From contig NC_037318.1 in the NCBI RefSeq assembly GCF_000143535.2, positions 620,001 to 684,000 of the forward strand: a DNA stretch of 64,000 nucleotides, read 5' to 3'. The first letter of the stretch is position 1; the number at the start of each line of letters is the position of its first letter. The translations under genes and the position numbers were made by a program. Positions 8,675 to 20,400 of this stretch are shown here, piece by piece. The notes beneath the pieces were generated by a model that was not told the DNA's origin, made no database searches, and saw only the letters and a program-made list of their open reading frames with translations. The stretch comes from Botrytis cinerea B05.10. Taxonomy: Eukaryota > Ascomycota > Leotiomycetes > Helotiales > Sclerotiniaceae.

Positions 8675-10288
8675 TAATCTAAATCTAAATCTAAATCCGA
8701 AAGTGGAAGAAGATATTATATACACGCATGAGATGTGCGTGGTAAATTTTTCTAACAAAACCTCTTATGTAATTTCTAATATACATCTTTAAAGTAGAAA
8801 TTCCATCAATTCTATTTGTATTACTGTTAATTCTACACCTCATCTTTATACCCTGTTACTACACTTTATTACTCTCTATACCTCACTCTTCATATTATTG
8901 TATCTTTCTCCCCTCCCTCTCTTTTTCTCTCCTTACTTATTATACTTCTCCCCCACCTCCTTTCTCTCTCTCTCTCTCTCCCTCTTCCTCTTCTGCTCTC
9001 TCTCTTCCTCTCTCTCTTCTGCTCTCTCTCTCTCTCACCCTCTCTTCACTCAAAATCCAAACCCTCAATCCCCAACCCCCGAAAATCAGATAGAAAACAT
9101 CAAGAAATAACACCCGCCCTTCCTTCCTTCCTTCCTCCTCAAACAAAAAAAAAAAAGAAGAAAGTAAAAAAAAAGTAAAAAAAAAGTAATCATACTTATT
9201 AAACTTATTATACCCACTTATTCAACGAGCTAACTAACCAACCCATCTAACTAACACATCTAATCATCAAATAAAAAAACGACCTTATTTAGATATATAA
9301 ATACTCACACATACAACCACACATACACACAAATACACATACACACACATATATACACACATACAAATATATATAAATATTACCCTACACTACACTACAC
9401 TACACTACACTACACTACACTATATTACATCAAATCACATCATATTACTTCACATCACATTTATCTATTTATCTATCTATATTATTAATCTATCTATCTA
9501 TCCATTCATTCATTTATTCATCTATACACCAGCATTTCAAAGAACCAGAAACATAAACAGAATAATAAAATAAAATAAATTCAAGTACCTATCTAGTCAA
9601 ATAACAAGACAATATTACGAATCTATAAAAGTAATCCTGAGACAAGCCAAAAAGAGATGATTATTTCGTCAAGTTAGTGCTTCAACTGCCTCAGTAAATC
9701 ATCATATACATAAATCCATGTATTGAGAAGAAATTAATTAGTGGGGCTTTACTTAGGCGAGGAAAGCAAAGGGGCGTCTACAACAGAAACAATCTCATAC
9801 TTTACTTCTTGCGACAATTTTGATATGATACATGTATAACATTTTCTGGAACCTGCATACCCTAAGACCTACACTATCTATTTCATGTATATGATTCTCT
9901 TCCCCTTCTTCCCCTTCGCTCATCCACCTCCCACCAAAAAGAACCAACTCAAGTACCCAATCATTATTCAATCCCAATTTCATCTTACCCCACCCAACCT
10001 ATCCAACCAAGCGTAAAACTGAGTTACTGTGCACTTGATACAGTACAAAAAACTATGTAAAAAAATAAGTCATCCCCAAAAATCCCAACGCCAAATCGGT
10101 ATACCACTTTGATCCCCAAACTAAACCATGATATGCCAAACCACTCCTCGCGAGCCATGTTTACAAACAACAAAGAAAAGCTAGTCATAGCGTGTTTCGT
10201 TATCATGACCACCACTTGATTGTCAATTGTTTTCCCGCTACCCCTTCATACCCGCATAGAACCAACACCAAATGTAACCCGAAATCAA
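8675..10288. other. Intergenic tract with simple repeats
   Basis: No gene is supported up to the nimA stop codon. It contains a pyrimidine-rich block (8880-9130) with a CT run at about 8962-8980, A-rich stretches (9145-9190), TA/CA-rich sequence and CTACA and CTAT repeats. It is the right half of the cry-DASH/nimA spacer. Confidence 0.7.
9384..9422. repeat. (CTACA)n microsatellite
   Basis: About seven to eight direct CTACA units, followed by CATCA- and CTAT-type degenerate repeats up to about 9525. Confidence 0.9.
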
Positions 10289-12625
10289 TCATCTCGAACG
10301 CCCTGCAGCCCCTGTATATCTGTTTCTGATCAAGAAAGGACTTGGCATTTCATCCCTGTCAGGATTCCATACTGTTGGTTCCATATCTCCAATGCTTCCT
10401 CCACTACCCCTCAATTTTCCTTCGCCCTTTTCTTTTTCTACCATTCTCACTCCAAATGATCTCCCCTTTCCACTAGGACTCATTTCAACTGGTCTTCCAC
10501 CAGCACGAGCTTGTGCTAATTCAACTAGAGTTCGTCCAATCGTTGGTGCACTTCCTGTCTTTGTATTATTCTTCATCGCCTGTTTGTGTAGGTCTGATTC
10601 CGATTTCTTTGTCATACTCGACTTTCGTGTGGGACTTCCTGCCGTATCATTGCCAGACAAACTTGTCATGCTTGGAATTCTCGATAGTCTCTTGGTCACT
10701 GGGCTCTGTGCTTCCTTCTTGCTAACCAATCCACCTGAATTTTTGGTTGCCAGAAAATTTGGCTGAGTATTCAATTTCTGTAATGGTGCTGTACGCTGTG
10801 AGATGAGATTTGGCCTTGCAGCACCCTTGGCAAATGGGTTGTTTTTAGATTTAGGCCGTGTAGGAGAAGGTACTGGGAGATCATCCTCATCTTCAGAATC
10901 AGAATCTAGGAGAAGAGGTTGTAAGCGAATCTCGGCGTTTGCGTTTGCAGCAGCAAAAATGTTTCGATTAGTGCCAGGAGCTTTGGCCCCATTGTTCCGG
11001 CGTGGAGATAGAGACAAGGAGGCGATAGAAATTGGCGATGGATCAGCCATCTCAATATCCATGGGAGTTCCATGTACATTGAACATGGTTTGTGCTCGGG
11101 AAAATGGTGTTCTGGTGGATTTCTTGAATGGTTTGCTGGGCTCTGGTGACATGGTGTGATCGGTAAAGTCTGTGGTCGAGGAAAAGTCATCACCTGTGCT
11201 ACCAACAGATGATCTTGGGTAGTCGAATGAGCTTGGCGAGGGGCTCAACTCTTTAGCGGTCAGAGAGCTTGAGCTATTATCGTTATCTGGATTGGATGAT
11301 CGAGAGCTGTTGGCGGATCTTTGTAGCTCTTCTTCAACTCGGGTTCGGACTTCTTCTTCAAATCGTTTCTGTAGATTCTCCACCTCTATCTGCACCAAAC
11401 GGTTGATCTCTAATTGTGCCTTGACTTCCCATTCTCTTCGTAGGGATGAATCGATCTCTACACGCATAGCTGCTTTCTGAGCCTCGAGCTTCTCTGTTCT
11501 TTCTTCAAGCTCCTTGAATTGTTTAGCCGCCATTTCTTCTTTCGTCCGCAAAAGTCGACCGAGCTCAACAACCTCTTTCTCCTTCCTCATCAACTTAACG
11601 ACCGGAAGATTGAGCAATGTAACGGTGTCGACTCTTCGATCGGGGTTGACTCGAAGGCAGTCCTTGATAACCGATGCAAGTTCTGGCGAATATATATTTG
11701 GTATTGGTGTAACTTTGCCCTCTTTAATCTTCTGCACAAGCTGGAAGTGTGATTTCGCGTTAAATGGAACTTCTCGTGTGCAGAGTTCGTACATAATGCA
11801 ACCTAGCGACCAAATGTCTGACTTTAATGTATATCGTTCTGCGGCACAGATCTCTGGGGACATGTAGAATGGAGTTCCAACATAAGTAGAGGCAAAATCG
11901 TGAGATTCCATCAATTTCGAAAGACCAAAATCTCCAAGCTTCACCGAGTTGCCTTCACCAAGAAAGACTATGAAGTTTAGCATAAGAAACATGATTGCAC
12001 ATACTAAGGTTACTCACTGTTTTCGGGCTTCAAGTCTCGGTGAAGAATCATGACACCAGCCGCTGGCTTTTGTGGCTTGGCGGTATTTCCTAATCCCATT
12101 ACATTGCTTCCAACCTCTGGCGGATCAACTCCATAATGACATCTATACAATGCTGAAACCAATTGCGCGAATATGCTCCAAACGAAACCCTCTTCGGCAT
12201 ATTTGTTCTTTGCTTGTAAATCCTTAATGATTCTACCAAGATCTCCATTGCCACAATATTCCATGTACAAATGAAGGTCTTGACTGGACTTTAGATGCTC
12301 TCGATGATAGTATCCGACGATGTTTGGATGTTTGAGTGATGAAAGAATGGCGAATTCGGCCTGGAGTTGTTCTCGCTCTTTTTGTGACATCCGCATGTAG
12401 CTAATCTCCTTCCTACATAGGATTTCTCCATTACTCTTTCTTCGGACCTTTCGAATGATCCCAAAAGAACCATGTCCTACAGAGTCAGATAGAGTATATT
12501 AGTATTGTCTCACTTCAGAGTTGGCGCAACGAGTAACAAATTAAACATGAAGCACTGTAGTACTTCTGGTACTCTGAAGACTTACCTATCTTCTCCAAAA
12601 CTTCGTACTTGCTTTCCTCTGACAT
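10289..12625 (-). CDS. nimA: NimA-type mitotic Ser/Thr protein kinase
   Basis: NEK family kinase that promotes mitotic entry in fungi. On the minus strand the exons are 12586..12625, 12018..12476 and 11967..10289, giving 725 aa. Intron 1 follows MSEESKYEVLEKI; joining gives IGHGSFGIIRKV, the glycine loop. Intron 2 splits the catalytic segment: HRDLKPEN (~159-166) continues as IFLGEGNSVKLGDFGLSK (DFG ~179). The activation segment reads YVGTPFYMSPE. After the kinase domain there is a charged coiled coil (MAAKQFKELEERTEKLEAQ onwards), as in NimA/Nek2, then a long Ser/Pro-rich basic tail. The length is close to Aspergillus NimA. It is divergent from the ankyrin/BTB gene over about 530 bp. Upstream ATGs exist but the chosen one fits the family start. 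Confidence 0.94.
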
Positions 12626-13151
12626 GATTTCGAGAGTATTATATTTAGGAAGAGGGAGATCTTTGCATTGATCTAAGTAAAGAAAGCAATTAACATTAGT
12701 ATTGTTGTAATTTATTCGAGGTTGGCGATGTTTTGTCGTTTTATTCAAAGTTGATGAAGATGGATAGTGAATTAATTCATTCAGGTTGGTGTTTACTTTT
12801 TGGTTGCCCTTCCAACCGTTTGACTATTTGGCACCAAACTGGAATTGGACATGTCCCGGGGAAATTCTGATAATGCCAGAAAGCGGTGAAGCTACGAAGT
12901 TTGGATGACGGTTGAAGCATCTAACTCCGATATGCCTTATCCGGATTTCTTTTATCGATAAGCTTTGCTCCCCCTCCATGAGCCTGTGTCAAGATCAGTA
13001 GCTTCTCAACCTTGCCACAATTTTATATCTTTATCTGATTTATTATTATTATCACTACTAGGTCCATACACTTTGCTATTCGCTGTCTACTATCCATTGC
13101 ACATTGCTCCTACATCTTCCATTTCATATTCTCTGCACACGTACCTTCAGA
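12626..13151. promoter_or_regulatory. Shared upstream region of nimA and the ankyrin/BTB gene
   Basis: A 526-bp head-to-head spacer. It presumably holds both promoters and 5' leaders; I see no element I can name reliably. Confidence 0.5.
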
Positions 13152-15289
13152 ATGGTGAAGCGGAAAGATGAGCTCGAGGTTCAACTGAAGGATGAACACC
13201 AGTTGATCAAGGAAGGACTTTTGAGGGACGAAAGTCCCCTTGATACTAGTCCCGAATTCCAAGAGCTTTGCGTTGCTTGTCGAATTGGTGATGTTAAGAG
13301 GGTTCAGCAAGCAATTACTACTCCTGGAATCAATATCAATGCCAGAGATCCATTTGATTATACGCCATTGATCTTGGTAAGTCTTGTGTTATTCCCAATA
13401 CCAATTGACCCCACTGACAGATCATCAAGGCAAGTCTTTGTGGACATTACAATGTTGTTGAACTACTTCTCGAAGCTGGAGCTCTCTGCGAACGCGATAC
13501 ATTCCAAGGCGAGAGATGTTTATACAATGCATTAAACGATCGGATTCGAAACCTTCTATTAAAGTACGAATATTCGAAGTCTAGGGACCCATTACAATCA
13601 TTCGCTTCTCATATCACTTCTCTCCTTTCCAGGCAGACGCCTGAAACTTCAGACATAACACTCAGTGCTGGATCAGAATCATGGAATTTACACAAGATGA
13701 TACTTTCTGCCCGGTCACCATATATGCAAAGAAAGCTTTTTGCTGCCCCAGAAACCAAGTCATGGAAACTAGAACCTTCCATTCCCCCAGAATGTTTTCA
13801 GGTTGCTTTTCGATATTTATACATGGGTGAGGTGCCATCGGATCTTGGTCTTAGATCTAGCAGCTCTGTGGATGATGTGCTCAAAGGGATCGATAAAATC
13901 AGTAAACAACTTGAGATTGAATCCCTCTGGGAAGGGCTCTTGAGTGGGCGTGATAGGAGAATAGCTAGGCAACGGTATCAAGATGAAGTTTTACGAGGAA
14001 GGAATCAGATGGAGTCTTGGTATCGAGGGAATGTTTTGAAGCATAAGATACACATTGATACCGTGAAGGCGAAGGATGTGAAGTGGACTAGGAACAATTC
14101 CATGTTTGCGGATGTTCTGTTGCAGGCAAACGAAAATATAGTTTCCGACGAGGCTTTGAGTTCTAGGCCAGAAACGCCGACACCTAGCACAACTGTTTCC
14201 TCAAATGGTATTCCTATCGGCCCATCGAGCTCATTGCCACAAGAGACATCAACCGCTAGCTCAACTCAAAAGTCGATCCTGTATCCTGCGCACCGGGCCA
14301 TGCTTATACGATCAGAATATTTCTTGACTATGTTTAGTTCCTCGTTTCAAGAAGCTCAGGTTACTGACTATTTGCAAATTATCTACGTCGACTGCCCTCC
14401 TGCTGTACTAGAGCTCGTCCTCGACTTTCTCTATACCGAGAATGTTGATATTCCTCTTGATCTCGCGATAGACGTTCTTCTTGCTGCGGACATGCTCTTC
14501 ATTGAGAAACTCAAAACTAAAGCTGCAGTAGTTATAAGTACTCTCGGAAATGGGACAAGCACACTCGCTGATCGTACACACACCGACAGTGATGAATTAG
14601 ATGTGGAGTTAATTAATCCTTATGATGTGATGAGAGCCGGGTGGTTGACAAGGGTCCAAAGACTAGAGGAATTCTGCGCTAGGTACATGGCGTATAGGTT
14701 GGAAGACTATATTGATGAGCCAGAGTTTGAGGAGTTAATCAAGGAAAGTGCGGCTAGAATTGAAAAGAGACAGGAGACTGACACAATTGAATTGCTCGAT
14801 GAGTATGTCTCCCAAATTTCTTTTCCTTTCTACATACGAAAATTTGGCTTTGATTTGGAACATAGAGAAAGTCTTGAAAGAAGTTTGAGGGCTTGGACCC
14901 GATCGAAACACTGTTTACAGTATATTAACTAACATTTCTACAGTATTCGCTTTTACCTGTCCGAACGTTTCAGGCTCCGATTTGAAGACTCGGGCCTTGA
15001 AGATATGATGGATGAGAATGGGAATGAGAATGGGAATGAGAACGAGGAAGAAAAGGGAGATGAAAACGGAGTAATCGATGATGTTACTTCAACGAATGCT
15101 GTGAAGTCTAGCACAGTGATTGATAAAAACCCAACCCAATCACCTGACTTTGATCCAATGATGAATGGTCAGATACGGACTCTCAATGGTGAGATTGCAG
15201 GTGATGAATTTGCCGCAGATGCTATAAACTATCAAACATTACTTGGAAAGATAGACAACTTGTTAGAAAGATTGAAGTTAGATGCTTAG
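13152..15289 (+). CDS. Ankyrin-repeat and double BTB/POZ domain protein (ABTB1-like)
   Basis: Exons 13152..13376, 13430..14802 and 14944..15289 give 647 aa. The first acceptor was set at 13429 because it yields TPLILASLCGHYNVVELLL, a regular ankyrin repeat; the CAG nine bases earlier would insert three residues. The second intron (141 bp) has a CTAAC branch site and joins LLDD to IRFYLSERFRLRF. Ankyrin repeats occupy ~35-110. A first BTB-like segment starts near DITLSAGSESWNLHKMILSA. A second, clearer BTB starts at FADVLLQANENI and includes YPAHRAMLIRSEYFLTMF and VLELVLDFLYTENVDI. The tail is acidic. The architecture matches ABTB1/BPOZ and yeast-type Btb3 proteins, thought to be cullin-3 adaptors. 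The target is unknown. Confidence 0.9.
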
Positions 15290-15985
15290 ACTTTGTAAGA
15301 GGAATTAGATACCATTTTTTGTATTTAAGCGAAGTTTGTATATTAGAAAGCATACTTATATCCTCATATTTCCATCTTTTGCATTAGTATCAAAATTACA
15401 ATTACGTCTGTTCTTGTACCTGATGTTGAATATTAATAGTGTTATTGAGAGAAAGAATGTGTCTTGTTCGCCGCAATTTCTAGTCAGCATCGGGCCCTTA
15501 ACTACACCCTCCAATCCTCACCTCATACATAGACGCTCGCATCACACAACCCCTAGATCTTCGGATCCCCAACTTCATCCTATGCATTAGAACTTAATAC
15601 TCTCAAACATGAGAATTACACGATCCGTAATCTAAATATAGAGAATCCCTCATCCCGAAATTTCAGACTCCACAAATTCAGCATCAAAGTACCACTAAAT
15701 ATTTCCCAGAACAACACAGTATGTGCACCATAAGATGACCGCTTATTATCCACAAGAACAAGTCTCATTCCATTCCTGCAATTGAATAAAGAAAGATCGT
15801 CGTATTTACATATTTCTCTTGTCGTTTATCAAATAATTCCAGAATTCTTCAGCATACTGCTCTCTCCTTTTCCCCTCGCGTATCTACGATTTGCCCCACA
15901 TTACCAATACGAAGGCATTCGCGGTCTGGAATAAAACGGAATGGAATATAGTCTACTGCGAACCAAAAGATACTGAATTGGCATC
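15290..15985. other. Intergenic, no gene seen
   Basis: AT-rich sequence after the BTB gene. I see no frame with family features and no RNA gene. Confidence 0.6.
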
Positions 15986-17541
15986 CTAAACAATGCTCTG
16001 TTCAAAGGTGCGAGAGAATACGTTTCCCGATTTCCTCAAAGGTGCGGTCAACTTGGGCTTTTTCGTCACTTGCGTTTGACTAAGTGGTGTTTTGGAAGAT
16101 TTCCCGTTAGATCTAGAGATTTGGATTCCGAGTTGATTTTCTTCCATGGCTTTTGACTGAAAGGCCAACGTGACAGGTATGTCGTACTGATTCACTGTCT
16201 ATTTGAGTGGTCAATCACTAATCAACGAATGAATCAATACCACGCATTTTTATCAATCGCCGCTGAGAAGAGACAGTCCAATAGTATAAAGTTTCTACTA
16301 TTGTTCTGAGTTTCGTATTGCAAACAGACAACGCCTATGACTTCGGACAAATCGACCAGTTAACCAAGCATACGACTTGATTCAGTCTTTAACAGCGCTC
16401 CTCTTAGCCGTGCGCACAATCGACCGTCGAGCTATCAACATAGTAGACCAAACGTCAAAGTTTTCAATAGTTGAAAGTTATGAATATCTGAATATGACAC
16501 AACACCCAGGGAAAAATTTGGGTCTAAAATCAATTGAATGGTCCAAAGAATCCCAACATAAACACTCTTCCATTGTCCGGTTGCAAACCCGACTATTGCG
16601 CACTTTCATGGGCAGTTTCCGATATCTCTGTTTCCATTTCTCGAGCCAATAAGATTTCCATTATCTGCTTACCATGTTTGATATTACCTGCCACAAACCG
16701 AATCACTTCATTGTCAATCTTAACTGAATTGTACTCTAAGAATGCCTCTACCATTTCGCCATCCCAAGTAGACAGTGCAAGGTTGATTAAGTTTGGAGCT
16801 ATTTTCGTGCGAGCTCTAAGCAATGTGAGAAGGGCATTTTGGCCTAGATATAGGCTTTGGGCCCGAATAAGAGTGTTCAAATTGATGACTTTCTGTTCAT
16901 TCAAAATATCTCGCGTTCAATTCAGATTATCGAATGAAACACGAAGGCGTGCAAACCAAAATTCGTCACTATGGATCGACTGCTTTTCATGTATGATCAT
17001 GTATAGAAAGGCCTCCGTTAAATGATGCATGAAGATATCCACATGATAAACTTCATGACCCAAAATCATTGCGAGTGTTATAATCGATGTTACTCAAGGC
17101 CAAGGGACATTACTAGCTTCAGATGTAGTTGTGCTACGAATCTTCATTATATCGGAAATGATCTTAGCCATGGCAGCAACCTTGTTTTGCAAATGGTGTA
17201 CCGTTTTCGGCAGCGTTAATAGGGGCAAAAGCATTCGCAATATTCAAGCTCACCATATCGAGGGGCCTCAGAATCGAAAAAGTGCATTCATCTCATAATC
17301 CGATGCACACATCGGAGGATTTGAATAGTGTTGATACTATGTCGGCATTGTTGTTCTAAAGCATGAGTAGCGCTGTAGGTCCTATCACTTCTCGGGGTTG
17401 AGTCTCGGAGGAGCATTGAGAGGCGAGTAAATTTGTGTCCACTGAGTGGTCAACCATGGGCTTAACACAGTAGTTTCTAGGCTGCGTGTACGTCTTATTT
17501 TGTTTCGTTCGGATCTCCGAGATTCTTTGAGCTGCCCACAA
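15986..17541 (-). pseudogene. Relic of an ankyrin/NLR-type repeat protein
   Basis: The clearest part is 16593..16904 on the minus strand, where GNIKHGKQIMEILLAREMETEI and neighbouring lines resemble the ~24-residue GN..(S/N)GKEVM.LLL repeats found C-terminal in many fungal NACHT/STAND (NLR-like) proteins. Further upstream on the same strand, around 17330-17390, a TALLML..NNNADIV piece looks like an ankyrin repeat. A basic segment at 15986..16195 could be a C-terminal remnant. Stops and frameshifts separate the pieces and no NACHT P-loop is visible. I read this as a decayed gene; the outer limits are approximate. Confidence 0.4.
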
Positions 17542-17649
17542 TATTAAGGTTGCCGCGCTTAGTCATCGACCTCCCCCACCCGGTTTCCCACCATTGTGTT
17601 TACCACAGCTATGGCCGATTGGCTCATTAAATACTCTGTATACGTGTGT

Positions 17650-18116
17650 TCGTCAGTGGTTCTAGGTGCACTGGAACAAAGACCACACGGAGAGCGGACC
17701 GGAGGTGAGCAATGGTCTAAGGTTCAGCTGCAGACCTTCTTCACGGGGCCGAAGTCGGCTGTGCACTACTTTTGTGTGACTGTTGCTGAGGCTGCAGTGG
17801 AGGCAGAGGTACAGCCAATTGGTGGAGGAGATCGAGGAGCAGTAGGAGAAGTTGCACAAGGTCCTAGCCGCCGGCGTCGACAAGCACGAGACCACCATCT
17901 GGCTAAATCGGGCGGGGGTAGCCGGTGCATTTCCAAGAGCGCGATCTCGACACGTTCTGTAGCCGGATGCCAGCGAAGGAGGATGACAAGCTGCGCCGGC
18001 TGTATGTGGATATAGACCAGCTGTTCTTCGATCGCTGTATCGCAGTCCTGAAGACGGTAATGACCCCGCTATTGTATATAAACTCTTCGAGCCCTTTAGC
18101 TCTCTTAGTTCTTTAG
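17650..18116 (+). pseudogene. Relic of a GC-rich repetitive fungal ORF
   Basis: This stretch is more GC-rich than its surroundings. Pieces in different frames read VQLQTFFTGPKSAVHYFCV, then HKVLAAGVDKHETTIWLNR, then EEDDKLRRLYVDIDQLFFDR. That order and wording resemble a large fungal repeat-associated ORF family whose members read QTFF...YF.V, then ..ET.WL.RTGW.., then a ...AFD.L segment. These ORFs are often multicopy or subtelomeric; the comparison is from memory. At least two frameshifts and internal stops make it non-functional. It marks the accessory character of the 15-20 kb zone. Confidence 0.35.
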
Positions 18117-18508
18117 TTGTTAATTCTAAGGCTTAAGTTACTCTATTGTTGAAGGTTCATCACAATAGTAGAACTATTGAAAGGATCAAGTCCAGGTTCT
18201 ACAAATGGTCAATTTGTATAGTTGGTAGAAAGATATTGAGGTTATATATTGAGGCAGTCAAGCAGGAGATTGGACAATTGGTTCGTACCAAGTAGTAACT
18301 AAGTAATTGAATTACTATTTGAGTTAGGTACAAGGCTCCATATACTAAGGAAATACATTCTTGCTTACATAGATCTTCGTTCTCACTATATTAATTAGCT
18401 TAGTACTAAGTTAACTAAACTGGACTAAGCTAGTCATATAATTCCCTACTTGAGGTACTAAGAACAAGTCTGCCCCGGAGAAGATAGGCCCAGAAAATAG
18501 GGAATGAT
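18117..18508. other. AT-rich spacer
   Basis: Short direct and inverted AT-rich motifs (TTAGTACTAAGTTAACTAA type) and no gene. Confidence 0.5.
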
Positions 18509-19834
18509 TCAGTACCAAAGATGTTCAGGAAAGGTCAGAGTGGCCTGTAGTGGCGCCTCGCTAATGTTCCGCATCACTGTCTCTTCCAGCTCTACCATCT
18601 CCTCCTTGACCCTCCTGTCCAACGACTCCTCGAAGTCAGCCGACTGCTCTGCTATCTCCTCCTTGACCCTCCTGTCCAACGACTCCTCGAAATCAGCCGA
18701 CTGCTTGCCTATCTCTTTACGGAGTGTGTCTATTATTCGTGACTCGGCCTGTCTAATGAGTTCTACTACTTTCTTTTCATGGGCTGCAAGTGTGTTGTCG
18801 AAACGTTGTTCAAGGGCTGATAGGCGTGACTGTAGGAAATCCTCTATATCGGTTGGGCGTCGTGATTTCTGCTCTTGGTATATCTCGGGATTACTGTCTT
18901 GACGAAGACGCTTTTTGCCTTTGTCGAGGTTAGGGTAGACAGGGGCAGAGCCTGACGCTTCGTATTCCGGAAGATGATCGTGTACTTCATTGCTAATATC
19001 ATCGCCGTCGCCCGCAGTGCTAGATTCCAGGCTGTCTCCCTCAATCGTCTTGCCCCCTTGACCCTGATAAAATGGTGTTTCTTCAATCGGTTCTTCGAAA
19101 ATGAGTGATGACTGAGAAGCCTGTACTTCTGTAGATGCCTGAGCATATGGTGGCGGTATTGGGTGTTGTTTCCCCTTATATACCAATTTGTGCCATTCTA
19201 GTAATATAACCCCTTGTTGAATATACATTTCCTTTAAGTTGATTTTGCGTATATCGGTTGCAGTTTTGCTAATATGCATACGAAGTTTTTCCAGATGCAC
19301 TTTCGCATAAGTACTTGGCCTAATATATACACTGAAGATTGAAGTATTAGACAGAGATTCAAGGCTACGAATCAACATATTTGTAGTTGTAGTGTGAGGT
19401 CTGATTGTAGCAATCTTTTTTGTGACAACGAATCCCTTCATAGTGAGATTGAATTTTAGGAGGAAAACATGTTGTGCATTGCTTAAACCAGCTTCGTGAA
19501 TAGCAGAAACGTCGTGAGATAAATCATCGATACTCGATATTGGACAAGGTGTAGAAGCATTTGCAAAATCGGCATCTGGAGGAACAATCAATAATATATC
19601 TATTCCTTGTTTCTTGCCAGCAAGTTTAACAAACACTTGAAGCTTAAAGTGAATATGAATCTGTCCTTCTGTATCACGATATGCAGCCATATAAAAATCG
19701 GGTGTCTGTTTGTTGTCATGCAAGCAAGAACCTAGTGTGAATGTTGTGCCTGATTCATCTACCCATTTTACAAATACCCTCTCATCAAGAAGTTTTTCTA
19801 ACTGAAGTTTTTCGATTAGGACCGATATCGACAT
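18509..19834 (-). CDS. Uncharacterised protein with C-terminal coiled coil
   Basis: Single-exon frame of 441 aa from the ATG at 19834 (MSISVLIEKL). The frame extends 18 codons upstream to an ATG at 19888, but that stretch is very AT-rich and hydrophobic and looks like leader or intron sequence (it ends ATAATCATAG), so I prefer the internal start. The N-terminal ~230 residues look like a mixed alpha/beta fold (ERVFVKWVDESGTTFTLGS). A Pro/Ser-rich acidic linker follows, with an RLRQDSNPE basic motif. The C-terminus is charged coiled coil containing a 19-residue tandem duplication, SADFEESLDRRVKEE twice. I do not recognise the family. It is flanked by relics, so it may be lineage-specific, but the long uninterrupted frame argues it is alive. 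Confidence 0.6.
   Translation of the reverse strand: MSISVLIEKLQLEKLLDERVFVKWVDESGTTFTLGSCLHDNKQTPDFYMAAYRDTEGQIHIHFKLQVFVKLAGKKQGIDILLIVPPDADFANASTPCPISSIDDLSHDVSAIHEAGLSNAQHVFLLKFNLTMKGFVVTKKIATIRPHTTTTNMLIRSLESLSNTSIFSVYIRPSTYAKVHLEKLRMHISKTATDIRKINLKEMYIQQGVILLEWHKLVYKGKQHPIPPPYAQASTEVQASQSSLIFEEPIEETPFYQGQGGKTIEGDSLESSTAGDGDDISNEVHDHLPEYEASGSAPVYPNLDKGKKRLRQDSNPEIYQEQKSRRPTDIEDFLQSRLSALEQRFDNTLAAHEKKVVELIRQAESRIIDTLRKEIGKQSADFEESLDRRVKEEIAEQSADFEESLDRRVKEEMVELEETVMRNISEAPLQATLTFPEHLWY
18599..18712. repeat. 57-bp in-frame tandem duplication
   Basis: Two 57-bp units (18599 and 18656) that differ at only a few positions, near the 3' end of the gene at 18509-19834. They encode the repeated SADFEESLDRRVKEE of its coiled coil. 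Confidence 0.85.
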
Positions 19835-20015
19835 ATTTAGTCCTATGATTATAATTAGCAATAAAACGTAGTTAAAGAATAATTGCATTTAAAACAATGC
19901 TAGCCCACACTTTATGTGTGCTTCCCACCCACCCAGGCTCTAGAGCAGCCTTGACTCTTCGGACAAAATGAGATATAGAAGTGATCAAAAAAGCTACTAT
20001 ATGAATTGTATTGAA

Positions 20016-20132
20016 GTTGTTCTAAACAGCAGATGCTGTAAGGACGTAACCGCCGCCAGGGTTGTTCTAAACAGCAGATGCTGTAAGGACGTAACCGCCG
20101 CCAGGGTTGTTCTAAACAGTAGATGCTGTAAG
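20016..20132. repeat. 45-bp minisatellite, 2.6 copies
   Basis: Units at 20016 and 20061 look identical over 45 bp; a third, partial copy (20106-20132) has one change. The unit begins GTTGTTCTAAACAGCAGATG. Confidence 0.92.
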
Positions 20133-20171
20133 ATACAACTCTTGTACGCAACACAATATAGGAGCGATTTT

Positions 20172-20400
20172 GTTGGAAAGACTGTGCTTGTATATTCGTA
20201 ATAGATATTGTGCGATGGAGATGACGATGGAAAGACCGTGCTCGTGTGGTCGTAATAGATGGGCGATAGAGGGATAATCTCAATGATAGAAAGACTCCGT
20301 TTGTATAATCGTAATAGATATTGTGCGATGGAGATGAAAGGATATGGAGATAGCGATAGAAGTGGAGAGGGAAGGATATGGAGATGGCGATGGAAACAAG
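20172..20400. repeat. Diverged tandem repeats with CGTAATAGAT
   Basis: Three blocks of the form GAAAGAC..G..TGT.....CGTAATAGAT followed by GCGATGGAGATG, spaced roughly 55-60 bp, with later GGATATGGAGAT echoes. Confidence 0.7.

Noticed and set aside
8898..9110. Ser/Leu-rich 70-codon frame
   Set aside because: Translation of a CT-rich microsatellite tract.
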